From: Sediminibacterium sp. | Lineage (GTDB): Bacteria; Bacteroidota; Bacteroidia; Chitinophagales; Chitinophagaceae | NCBI GenBank assembly: GCA_016786865.1 | Contig: JAEUVE010000021.1 | Span: 62,001-126,000 of the forward strand | DNA length: 64,000 nucleotides | Direction of reading: 5' to 3' | In this document: positions 48,465 to 57,478 of the stretch, piece after piece | Layout of the letters: every line of letters starts with the position of its first letter | How positions within the stretch are numbered: the first letter of the stretch is position 1 | The notes under the pieces: model-generated | What the model was told of the DNA's origin: nothing | The model's input: the letters and a program-made list of their open reading frames with translations, nothing else | Database searches by the model: none | Made by a program: the position numbers and the translations under genes

Positions 48465-50399
48465 TTAACCTAGTACACCGGAACTAACTTTTACGGTTTC
48501 TTTCATGAGCTCCCGCACTGCATCGGCAATACCCTGGGCATCATAGGCACACTCTCTGTGCAGCTCTTTCGGGGTTCCGTGTTCTACCAAACGGTCGGGG
48601 ATACCCAATATTTTCACTTCGGCGTTGTACTTGTTGGCATTCATGAATTCGAGCACGGCAGATCCAAAACCACCGGTAACGGTACCATCTTCAACTGTTA
48701 CAATTTTGCTGTAATTGCTGAAAGCTTCGTGCAACAGGTCTTCGTCGATGGGTTTTACAAAACGCAAATCGTAGTGCGCCGGATCAATGCCTTCCGTTCT
48801 CAGTTCGCGGATGGCGGCCTGTGCAAAATTGCCCGGATGTCCAAAGCTTAGGATGGCTACCTCTTTTCCATCTTTTAATTTTCTTCCTTTACCAATGGGC
48901 AGTTCCTCGAAAGGTGTTCTCCACTCGGGCATCATGCCTTCTCCTCTTGGGTAACGGATTACAAAAGGATAATTGTTTTTATCGAGTTGTGCGGTGTACA
49001 TCAGGTTCCTCAGTTCCTTCTCGTTCATCGGGGCACTGATGACCAGGTTGGGAATACAGCGCATATAAGCAATGTCGTAACAACCATGGTGTGTAGGTCC
49101 GTCTTCTCCTACCAGCCCTGCCCGGTCGAGGCAGAATACCACCGGTAATTTTTGTATAGCCACATCATGCACCACCTGGTCGTAGGCACGTTGCATGAAA
49201 GAGGAGTAAATATTACAGAAAACGCGTAAGCCTTGTGTGGCCATACCCGCACTCACCGTAACGGCATGCTGTTCGCAGATGCCTACATCAAACGCGCGAT
49301 GTGGCATTTTATCCATCATGAATTTCAGGGAGGAACCGCTTGGCATAGCAGGAGTAACACCCATGATCTTGTCGTTGGCTTCGGCCAGTTCAATCATGGT
49401 ATGTCCAAATACATCCTGGTATTTGGGCGGCTGGGGTAGATCGGATTTTTTCTTCAGAATTTCACCAGTCACTTTATCAAATAAACCGGGGGCATGCCAC
49501 TTGGTCTGGTCTTTTTCCGCCAGGGCATAACCTTTTCCTTTTACCGTAACAATATGCAGAATTTTCGGACCCGGCATTTCTTTCAGGTCCTTCAGTGTAT
49601 CTACCAGGTTGGTAATATTATGACCATCGATCGGACCAAAATAACGCAGTTTGAGCGCTTCAAACAGGTTGCTGCTCTTGCTGACCATCCCTTTCATTCC
49701 CGCTTCCAGCTTGCTGGCCATTTCGCGGCTAAAGGTTTTACCAATCGGCAGTTTGCCCATCAGGTTCCAAACTTCATCTCGCAGTTTGTTGTATGCAGGA
49801 GAGGTGCTGATATCGGTCAGGTATTCTTTCAGAGCGCCAACGTTCTGGTCGATGCTGATCTGGTTGTCGTTGAGAATGATCAGGATATCACTGTCGGCAA
49901 CGCCTGCATGGTTCATGGCTTCAAAAGCCATACCGGCTGTCATGGAACCATCTCCGATCACGGCTACGGATTTTCTGTTTTCACCCCGGTATTTGGCGGC
50001 CATGGCCATGCCCAATGCGGCAGAAATGGAGGTGGAAGAATGTCCCACGCCAAAAGTATCGTACTCACTCTCCGATCTTTTCGGAAAGCCACTGATGCCT
50101 TTGTACTTTCTGTTGGTGAAAAACACATCCCTTCTTCCGGTCAGGATTTTATGTCCGTAAGCCTGGTGGCCAACGTCCCATACCAGCTGGTCGTAAGGGG
50201 TATTGTATACATAATGCAGGGCTACGCTCAGTTCAACCACTCCGAGGCTGGCGGCAAAATGGCCGCCATGAACGCTTACAACATCAATAATGTACTGACG
50301 CAGTTCATCGCAAACCTGGTGCAATTGTTCCCGATTCAGTTTTTTGAGGTCGTCGGGGTTATTAATTTTTTTTAACAAGGGTCCTGGAATAAACTCCAT
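48465..50399 (-). CDS. dxs: 1-deoxy-D-xylulose-5-phosphate synthase
   Basis: Condenses pyruvate and glyceraldehyde 3-phosphate with TPP, the first step of the MEP isoprenoid pathway, also feeding thiamine and pyridoxal synthesis. It has 644 residues. The TPP motif is GDGSMTAGMAFEAMNHAG ... ILNDNQISI (about 148-182). The middle domain has CEQHAVTVSAGMA, and DRAGLVGEDGPTHHG (about 435) is a family signature. The C-terminal domain is intact. It is divergent from the LytS-type operon. Confidence 0.97.
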   Translation of the reverse strand: MEFIPGPLLKKINNPDDLKKLNREQLHQVCDELRQYIIDVVSVHGGHFAASLGVVELSVALHYVYNTPYDQLVWDVGHQAYGHKILTGRRDVFFTNRKYKGISGFPKRSESEYDTFGVGHSSTSISAALGMAMAAKYRGENRKSVAVIGDGSMTAGMAFEAMNHAGVADSDILIILNDNQISIDQNVGALKEYLTDISTSPAYNKLRDEVWNLMGKLPIGKTFSREMASKLEAGMKGMVSKSSNLFEALKLRYFGPIDGHNITNLVDTLKDLKEMPGPKILHIVTVKGKGYALAEKDQTKWHAPGLFDKVTGEILKKKSDLPQPPKYQDVFGHTMIELAEANDKIMGVTPAMPSGSSLKFMMDKMPHRAFDVGICEQHAVTVSAGMATQGLRVFCNIYSSFMQRAYDQVVHDVAIQKLPVVFCLDRAGLVGEDGPTHHGCYDIAYMRCIPNLVISAPMNEKELRNLMYTAQLDKNNYPFVIRYPRGEGMMPEWRTPFEELPIGKGRKLKDGKEVAILSFGHPGNFAQAAIRELRTEGIDPAHYDLRFVKPIDEDLLHEAFSNYSKIVTVEDGTVTGGFGSAVLEFMNANKYNAEVKILGIPDRLVEHGTPKELHRECAYDAQGIADAVRELMKETVKVSSGVLG

Positions 50400-50550
50400 G
50401 CATGCTGGTTTAGACTGTAAAAATACGGTTTTGGGGACTGAAAATCACCCCTTTAACTGTAGAACATACGATAAAAAAGATGGTTCAGCAGTTTAAAACA
50501 TTATTTTGTGCCGAATAGGGGCTGAATTTGCCATTAATCCCAAAACCTGG

Positions 50551-50579
50551 TTTGGGCGGGTCAGCTTTTTTTATCTTTG
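50551..50579 (+). promoter_or_regulatory. Promoter of the LytS-type kinase operon
   Basis: TTTG at 50551-50554 and TATCTTTG at 50572-50579, 17 bases apart, resemble the -33/-7 consensus. The -7 box ends 5 bases before the ATG at 50585, implying an almost leaderless transcript or a slightly later start of translation. Confidence 0.5.
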
Positions 50580-50584
50580 GTAGC

Positions 50585-51643
50585 ATGAGAAACAAGCGAA
50601 TACTGTATTGGTGGTGCCATCTGGGCGGCTGGTTCCTGTATGGCCTGACGATGGTATTCTTTGCATTTGTGTTCGACAGCAAGATCAACAGTATTTTTTA
50701 TCCTAAACTGTTGGTAATCATTCTTTCCGGCTTGTTTTACACCCATATGCTCCGGGCCCTGATCAAAACCCTGGGCTTACTTCCCCCGACCCTCTATAAA
50801 AAATGGTGGCTGTTTACAGTAGTCCTTTTTGGCATCGTGGTCCTGTTCAACCTGACCAATAGTGCACTGGCAGAGTGGATGCACTTGTACAACCCCAGAA
50901 CCAAGGTTTCCGTAGAAAAGCGTTTCCTGGTAAATCTGGTTTCCGATTCTCCGCTGATCCTGGTTTGGGTATCTATTTATTATCTCTGGCATTATATTGA
51001 ACTGGGTACCAAGAATGAGATTCAGAAAGTGAAGCTGGAGAGCCTGGTAAAAGAACTGGAACTGAATACCATCAAATCACATATCAACCCCCATTTCATT
51101 TTTAACGCACTGAACAGCATCCGGGCGCTGGTAGATGAAAATCCCGAACGGGCCCGCACCGCCATTACCGAGCTGAGCAATATCCTGCGCAGCAGCATGC
51201 AGGCAGAAAAAATGACTACCGTGCCATTTGAGCGAGAATTAAATATTGTAAAAGATTATCTTGCCTTGGAGTACATCCGTTTCGAAGACCGGTTGATTGT
51301 GGAATACGATATCGACGACGATACCCTGGATCAGCCGATACCACCCATGATGCTTCAAACCCTGGTCGAAAATGCCATTAAGCATGGCATCAGCAAACAA
51401 AAGGATGGTGGAAAGATCAAAATCATTTCAGATTTCAGAAATGATCACCACGAGTTGATTGTGCAGAATACGGGAACCCTGAGCAGGGAAGATGCTGCAG
51501 AGGGGTTTGGCATCAGCAGTACACGGAACAGGTTGAAACTGCTTTTTGGAGCAAAAGCCCAGTTCAGTATTGTAGACAAGGGCAATCAAATGGTGGAAGC
51601 AACAATTATATTGCCTGTGCAGGAAGTACGGGCTTCAGCTTAA
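50585..51643 (+). CDS. LytS-type sensor histidine kinase
   Basis: 352 residues from the ATG at 50585 (an ATG at 50528 would place the promoter inside the gene). Four hydrophobic helices (about 8-30, 40-58, 74-92, 120-138) form a membrane sensor without a large periplasmic loop. The His_kinase domain shows SHINPHFIFNALNSIR (His170) and the ATP-binding half MLQTLVENAIKHGI, with GFGISSTRNRL. It lies 13 bases upstream of its LytTR partner. The signal is unknown. Confidence 0.9.
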   Translation: MRNKRILYWWCHLGGWFLYGLTMVFFAFVFDSKINSIFYPKLLVIILSGLFYTHMLRALIKTLGLLPPTLYKKWWLFTVVLFGIVVLFNLTNSALAEWMHLYNPRTKVSVEKRFLVNLVSDSPLILVWVSIYYLWHYIELGTKNEIQKVKLESLVKELELNTIKSHINPHFIFNALNSIRALVDENPERARTAITELSNILRSSMQAEKMTTVPFERELNIVKDYLALEYIRFEDRLIVEYDIDDDTLDQPIPPMMLQTLVENAIKHGISKQKDGGKIKIISDFRNDHHELIVQNTGTLSREDAAEGFGISSTRNRLKLLFGAKAQFSIVDKGNQMVEATIILPVQEVRASA

Positions 51644-51656
51644 ATACAGATTTCTT

Positions 51657-52388
51657 ATGGCAATCAAAGCAATTATTATTGATGATGAGCGACTGGCTCG
51701 CAATGAATTGAAAAAGCTGCTGCAGGACCATGGTGATATTGAAGTGATCGAGGAAGCAGCCAATGTAGATGATGGCATAGAGAAAATTGAAACCCTTAAT
51801 CCGGATCTGATTTTTCTGGATATACAGATGCCGGGTAAAACAGGATTTGATTTGCTGGCTGAAGTAGAAAAAGCCCCTAAAGTTATATTTACGACAGCGT
51901 ACGACGAATATGCCATCAAGGCTTTTGAAGTGAATGCACTGGATTATTTGCTGAAACCCATAGAACCAAAGCGTTTGTCTGAAGCCATACAGAAACTGCA
52001 GGCAGAGATTTTTAAGGAGAGCATTGGATTAACTGGGGTAAACCGGGGCCCGCTCACCGAACATGATCAGGTATTTGTAAAGGACGGAGAGCGTTGCTGG
52101 TTTGTAAAGCTGGGCGAAATACGCCTCTTCGAAAGCGTGGGCAATTACGCCAAAGTATTTTTTGGCAATAATAAACCCCTGATCCTGAAATCGCTGAATG
52201 CATTGGAAGAAAGGCTGGACGAACGGATGTTTTTCCGGGCCAACAGAAAGCACATCATCAACCTTCGCTGGATCGAAAAAATAGAACCTTATTTTAATGG
52301 TGGCCTGCTGCTGGATCTGAAAGGTGGCGAAAAAATTGAAGTAAGCCGCAGACAAACCGTTAAGTTCAAAGAAATGATGAGCCTTTAA
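51657..52388 (+). CDS. LytTR-family response regulator
   Basis: 243 residues. The receiver domain is 1-120, with acidic pocket IIDDERLA, phosphoacceptor Asp55 (IFLDIQMPG) and Lys in LLKPIEP. The LytTR DNA-binding domain is about 135-243 (FVKDGERCWFVKLGEIRLFESVGNYAKVF ... FFRANRKHIINLRWIEKI). It pairs with the kinase just upstream. Targets usually include the flanking operon and dispersed direct-repeat sites; none identified here. Confidence 0.93.
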   Translation: MAIKAIIIDDERLARNELKKLLQDHGDIEVIEEAANVDDGIEKIETLNPDLIFLDIQMPGKTGFDLLAEVEKAPKVIFTTAYDEYAIKAFEVNALDYLLKPIEPKRLSEAIQKLQAEIFKESIGLTGVNRGPLTEHDQVFVKDGERCWFVKLGEIRLFESVGNYAKVFFGNNKPLILKSLNALEERLDERMFFRANRKHIINLRWIEKIEPYFNGGLLLDLKGGEKIEVSRRQTVKFKEMMSL

Positions 52389-52398
52389 AAAAACAATC

Positions 52399-53688
52399 AT
52401 GAAAATAGTTGTATTCATTCTTGCGGCAGTCCTCACTGTCAGTGGCGTAGCTGCACAAAAAATAGAATCCATTATCAATGCTGCCGAAGTAGAGCGCATT
52501 GAGCGTATTTTGTCTGCGGATGATATGGAGGGAAGAAGAACGTTTACGCGCGGCATCGAAAAAGCGGCGGCTTTTATTGCAGAAGAGTTCAAACAAAGCG
52601 GACTGCAAACGCTGAATAAGGATGGCAACTATTTACAGTCGTTCAAAATGATCCGGGCAAAATTTCAGGGACTGAGCGCCAGTTTTGATGGCGTGCCGCT
52701 GAACGACCGGCAGGTGATTGCCATTACCTGCAAGCCCGAATTGCAAATCAGTGAAAACTCCGGATACGAGTTGGTGAAAATTGAAAAAGGCGCCAATTTT
52801 TTTGCGGAGGCAAGAAAGTACACCGGTTTAACCAGAAATGCAGTAGTACTGGTAGATACCTCTTTCTCCGGCAGTTTCGGTCGCCTTACCCAGCTTAAAT
52901 CCCAGCTGTTTCAGTCCGATAAATCGGTTGTATTTATTCTGAGCAACCAGGTGCCTGCCAAATACAACATCGAAGCAAAGCATCAGATTCAGGAGCAGCC
53001 GCTGTCGAATGTGGTAGGCGTGTTGCCGGGAAAAAGCCTGGCGCATGAATATGTGATTTTTTCAGGTCACTACGATCATCTGGGCATCAACAGCAGTAAA
53101 GCTGTGAACAACGATTCTATTTTTAACGGCGCCAACGATGATGCAGCAGGAACCACTGCTATGATCATGCTGGCCAAGTACTATGCCAGGGCCAACAACA
53201 ATGAAAGAACCCTGATTTTTGCTGCATTTACTGCAGAGGAAATCGGCGGATTCGGTGCTACCTATTTTTCCCGCCAGCTGGATCCATCTAAAGTGATGGC
53301 CATGTTCAATATCGAAATGATTGGTACAGAAAGCAAATGGGGCCCCAACAGCGCTTACATTACCGGTTTCGAAAAAACAGATATGGGTAAGATACTGCAG
53401 AACAATCTGAAGGGAACGGGCTTTGATTTTTATCCGGATCCTTATCCCGATCAGCAGTTGTTTTATCGTTCAGATAATGCAACACTTGCCAGACTGGGGG
53501 TACCTGCGCATACCATCTCTACTTCCAAAATGGACAGCGAGCCCAATTATCATAAAGTGAGCGACGAAATCAGTACCCTGAACATACCCAATATGACCAG
53601 AATTATTCAGTCCATTGCACTGAGTGCAAGGGGTATCGTGGGTGGAAAAGAAACTCCTTCGAGAGTGGATGCGGGATCCCTGCGTTAG
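52399..53688 (+). CDS. Secreted M28 family metallopeptidase
   Basis: Zinc aminopeptidase of family M28, 429 residues. The signal peptide is MKIVVFILAAVLTVSGVAAQ. Zinc ligands and catalytic acids show as SGHYDHLGI, NGANDDAAGT, FTAEEIGGFG (Glu-Glu) and a late His in AHTISTSKMDSE or NYHKVSDE. The middle region (about 85-200) may be a PA-like insert. It starts 10 bases after the response regulator gene, so is probably part of the same operon. The stop overlaps the convergent ATPase stop. Confidence 0.9.
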   Translation: MKIVVFILAAVLTVSGVAAQKIESIINAAEVERIERILSADDMEGRRTFTRGIEKAAAFIAEEFKQSGLQTLNKDGNYLQSFKMIRAKFQGLSASFDGVPLNDRQVIAITCKPELQISENSGYELVKIEKGANFFAEARKYTGLTRNAVVLVDTSFSGSFGRLTQLKSQLFQSDKSVVFILSNQVPAKYNIEAKHQIQEQPLSNVVGVLPGKSLAHEYVIFSGHYDHLGINSSKAVNNDSIFNGANDDAAGTTAMIMLAKYYARANNNERTLIFAAFTAEEIGGFGATYFSRQLDPSKVMAMFNIEMIGTESKWGPNSAYITGFEKTDMGKILQNNLKGTGFDFYPDPYPDQQLFYRSDNATLARLGVPAHTISTSKMDSEPNYHKVSDEISTLNIPNMTRIIQSIALSARGIVGGKETPSRVDAGSLR

Positions 53689-56187
53689 CCGGATCTGCGC
53701 TTCATCCATTTCACCATTTCGTACCAGATCACTACTACAAAACCAACAGCACTTCCGAGTGCCAGTTCCGACATACTCAATGGAACAAATTTAAAGAAGC
53801 CGGCGAGTGCTGGAACATACAACAGTGTACCCGTAATAATAAGCGTGATTCCGATGATCAGCGGAACCAGGTTGTTTTTATACCGGATGGTGGTCAGCAG
53901 GGAATAATAAAAGGAACGGTTCACCAGGGTCAGGAAAATATTGGCCGAAATCAGCACAATGAATACAAGTGTTCTGGTATGTGCTTCGTCCCATCCTTTT
54001 CCCACACTGTACAGGTAAACACTCAATGTTCCTCCGGTAATGGCCAGACCCTGTATTACACTGGTGGTCAGTTCGTGCCAGCTGAAGAAAGTGGTGCTTA
54101 GCGGACGCGGAGGAAGCTGCATGGTATTTTTTTCCATCGGCTCATTTTCATAAATGATGGAGCAGGTAGGACCCATGATCAGTTCCAGGAAAATTACATG
54201 CACCGGCGTAAAAATATTTGGGTATACCCAGCCCAGGGCCAATGGGATAAAGACTGTGAGAATAATCGGAATATGGATGGATATGATGTACTGAATGGCT
54301 TTTTTCAGGTTGGCATAAATTTTTCTTCCTGCAGCCACGGCTTCCAGCATTTTGGATAGATCGTCTTCCATCAGTACCAGAGAGGCAGCCTGCCTGGCAA
54401 TCTCAGTTCCTTTTTTACCCATAGCAATACCAATATGTGCTGCTTTGAGTGCAGGGCCATCGTTTACACCATCGCCGGTCATGGCAACAATTTCATTGCC
54501 TGCTTTCAGCGCATTGATGATCTTCAGTTTGGCTTCCGGAAACATCCGGGTGAATAGTTGTGTTCGCATAACCTGCGCTTTCAGTTCTTCATCGGGCAGG
54601 CCCATCAGCTGGTGACCGCTCAAAGACAGGTCTGCATTTTTGAAGCCGATTTGCCGGGCAATGGAAGCGGTAGTGGTTTCGTTGTCGCCGGTTACAATTT
54701 TTACTGAGATGCCTGCGGCATAAAATCCTTCCAGTACGGAGCGGATATTTTCCTTTGGCGGATCGTAAAACGCAAGCAGTCCTCTGAAAATAAAATTGAA
54801 ATTTTGTTGTTCGGCCGGAAAATCATCTCCGTTGAACACCACAGAGCCTACCCCTAAAATCCGGTAACCCTCACGGGCAAGTGCTTCAATAGCCATATGC
54901 ACCTGTTCAATGTCTTTCGCACTCAGATTACAAACCTGCAGCAATGCTTCGGGTGCACCCTTGGTAGCAATGATCCTGTTGCCGCTGCTGTTTTCGAAAA
55001 TATGGGTCATCATCGGAGGAATACCACTGAGCGGATATTCGTGGATGAGTTGGTAATGCGGCCGTTCATCTGTGTTGGCCAATTGCGCATAGTGTTCGTG
55101 AAGGGCTACTTCCATTGGATCAAAAGGAATGGGCTCGCTGGCAAACATGGCCAGGCGAATCAATGCTTTCTCCTGTTCGGAAAGTGAATTGCGGGTATCG
55201 GTAATCTGGTTGGCTTCGAGGGTAAAAATTCTGGCCAGGTCCATTTTGTTTTCGGTAAGCGTTCCCGTTTTGTCGGTGCAGATTACCGTAGCGCTGCCCA
55301 GGGTTTCAACGGTCTTCATTTGTTTTACCACAATCCCCATTTTCATGAGGCGCCAGGCACCCAGTGCCATGAATGTGGTAAATGCAACCGGAATTTCTTC
55401 GGGTAAGATACTCATGGCCAGGGTGAGTGCCTTGAAGTAAGCTGTCCAGTACACTCTTGCTAATGGTATAGTTGATGAGCCAGACAATTAGGAAAACCAC
55501 CACGCCGATGGTGACCATTTTTTTTACAAAATGATGAATCTGGATCTCCAGGGGAGTAAGTTCCTCTGCAATACTTTCCAGGCTTTTCCCGATCTGACCC
55601 AGTTTGGTTTCATTTCCAATGGCGGTAATTCGGGCAATAGCCAAACCACTGCCTACGGTGGTTCCTTTGTAAACGCAGTTGTCGCTGGCAGTAGCCGTTT
55701 TGTATACAGTCAGCGATTCACCGGTGAGCAGGGATTCATTAACCGAGAAATCATTGGAATGAATAATGGTGCCGTCTGCTGCAATCAGCGCGCCTTCTTC
55801 TACCATCAAACAGTCGCCAATTACGAGCTCTTCAGAAAGAATTTCCTGCGTAACGCCATTCCGGATCACTTTGCAATTGGGTTGGGTATAGTTTTTCAGT
55901 TTTTCCAAAGCATTCCTGCTCCTGGAATCCTGGTACAGGGAAATTGCAGCCACCAGTATAATGGCAACTGCCATGAAAACAGCATCTCCTGTATCGCCGC
56001 TGATCAGGTAGATGGCTGCTGCTACCAGTAGCAGGATCACCATCGGTTCCTTCGCCAGGCTTTTGATGGCATCAATCACACCATTTTCCCTTTTAAAGAA
56101 CAGGACGTTCTGGCCATGGAGTTTTCTCGATTCTTCCACTTCTTCGGTGGTTAGCCCGGTAATATTAAAATGGTCAATCTTTGTCAT
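53685..56187 (-). pseudogene. Cation-translocating P-type ATPase, interrupted by one-base frameshift
   Basis: P2-like cation pump of about 833 residues when joined. The N-part (start 56187) has the actuator motif LLTGES (153-158) and reads in register to residue 252 (DSLLQ). The C-part (to the stop at 53685-53687) continues with LTLAMSILPEEIPVAF (M4), CTDKTGTLTENKM (Asp305), MTGDGVNDGPALK and about six C-terminal helices. Dropping one A of CAAG (55432-55433 on the plus strand) gives SLLQALTLAM, matching related pumps. The span of 2503 bases is 3n+1. PEEIP differs from the PEALP or PEGLP of known Ca pumps; the substrate is uncertain. Last gene of the metal-transport operon. Sequencing error is possible. 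Confidence 0.8.
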
Positions 56188-56197
56188 TTTGGTGTTG

Positions 56198-57463
56198 TCA
56201 GGTTAATTGAAACCAGATCAGCAGTATGGCGCTGATGCTCATCAGTACAAGTGCAGCTCCACCAAGAATATTGGATCTTTTGTTGTTGGTGAATTTGCCC
56301 ATTACATTTTTATTATTGCTGATGTGCAGGATAATGGCGATCAGAACGGGTGCAGTAATTCCGTATAAAATGGCAGAATAAATCAGGGCTTTGACCGGAC
56401 TGATGCCAATATAGTTTAATGACAATCCCACCAGCAGTGAAATGGCGATAATGGTATAGAAGGGTCTTGCTTCATGAAATTTGTTGTCGAGCCCTTCATT
56501 CCATCCAAAGGTTTCACAAAAGATATGGGAAAGAGAACCACTGAGCACTGGAATTGCGAGGAGGCCCGTACCAATTACACCAATTGCAAATAAGAAATAA
56601 CTGGCATCACCCGCAAGTGGCCTGAGTGCTTCAGCCGCCTGTTCCACTGTTTCAATCTGGTGAATGCCACCGTTGAATAATACGGTTCCGGTGGTGAGAA
56701 TAATGAAGAACATCACTACATTAGAAAACAGCATACCAACATCCACATCTTTTTTCATCTCGTTGATGACCCTTCTGTTAACGATCAGGTGTTTTTTGCG
56801 GTGCTTCATTTCTTCAACTTCCATGGTGGCCTGCCAGAAAAACAGGTAGGGAGAAATGGTAGTGCCCAGTATGGCCACCAGTATAGCAAGAAATTCTTTG
56901 TTGAATTGCACCTGGGGTACGATGGTGGATTTCATGATCTGCATCCAGTCTTGCCTGTACAAAAAAGGAATACAGAGATAAACCAGTAAAACCACACAGA
57001 GGTATTTGAGAATGGCAGCAATTTTCTGGTAAGAAAAGTAGATCATGGAGATCAGCAGGATAATGGTAAAGAAAACGCTGAAATACATGGGATGTACCGA
57101 AGGAAACAGCAGATTGCCCACTGCACCCATACCGGCAATGTCGGCGCCAATATTCATCACAATGGCCGGGAAGCTGAAAATAAGCATCAGGTAGAGTACG
57201 GACTTGGGATAGTACAGTTTAAGTGTTCCGGTAAGTCCCTGGTTGGTTACCAGGCCAATTCTTCCGCACATTTCCTGTATGGAAGCCATTAATGGAAATG
57301 TAATCAGTGCAGTCCATAAAGTAGACAGCCCGAAAGCAGCGCCTGCCTGCGAATAAGTGGCAATGCCGGAAGGATCATCATCACTGGATCCGGTAACGAG
57401 GCCGGGGCCCAGTTTTTTCCAAAACTTAATTATTTTACTACTTGGCTTTTTCGACTGACTCAT
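56198..57463 (-). CDS. Nramp-related divalent cation transporter
   Basis: Eleven-helix membrane protein of 421 residues. TM1 keeps an acidic metal-site motif, DDDPSGIATYS (Asp30, Pro31, Ser32, Gly33), where typical Nramps have DPGN. TM6 reads GTTISPYLFFW (Ser204, Pro205, Tyr206), replacing the metal-selective Met-Pro-His of Mn/Fe Nramps. Loss of the Met points to the Nramp-related group, some of which carry Mg (inference). It lies between two P-type ATPase genes (10- and 15-base gaps). Confidence 0.87.
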   Translation of the reverse strand: MSQSKKPSSKIIKFWKKLGPGLVTGSSDDDPSGIATYSQAGAAFGLSTLWTALITFPLMASIQEMCGRIGLVTNQGLTGTLKLYYPKSVLYLMLIFSFPAIVMNIGADIAGMGAVGNLLFPSVHPMYFSVFFTIILLISMIYFSYQKIAAILKYLCVVLLVYLCIPFLYRQDWMQIMKSTIVPQVQFNKEFLAILVAILGTTISPYLFFWQATMEVEEMKHRKKHLIVNRRVINEMKKDVDVGMLFSNVVMFFIILTTGTVLFNGGIHQIETVEQAAEALRPLAGDASYFLFAIGVIGTGLLAIPVLSGSLSHIFCETFGWNEGLDNKFHEARPFYTIIAISLLVGLSLNYIGISPVKALIYSAILYGITAPVLIAIILHISNNKNVMGKFTNNKRSNILGGAALVLMSISAILLIWFQLT

Positions 57464-57478
57464 GTTGATCGCTGTTGC

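Noticed and set aside
50528..50584. Upstream ATG for the LytS-type kinase
   Set aside because: It would place the likely promoter within the coding sequence; the extra residues are not part of the domain.
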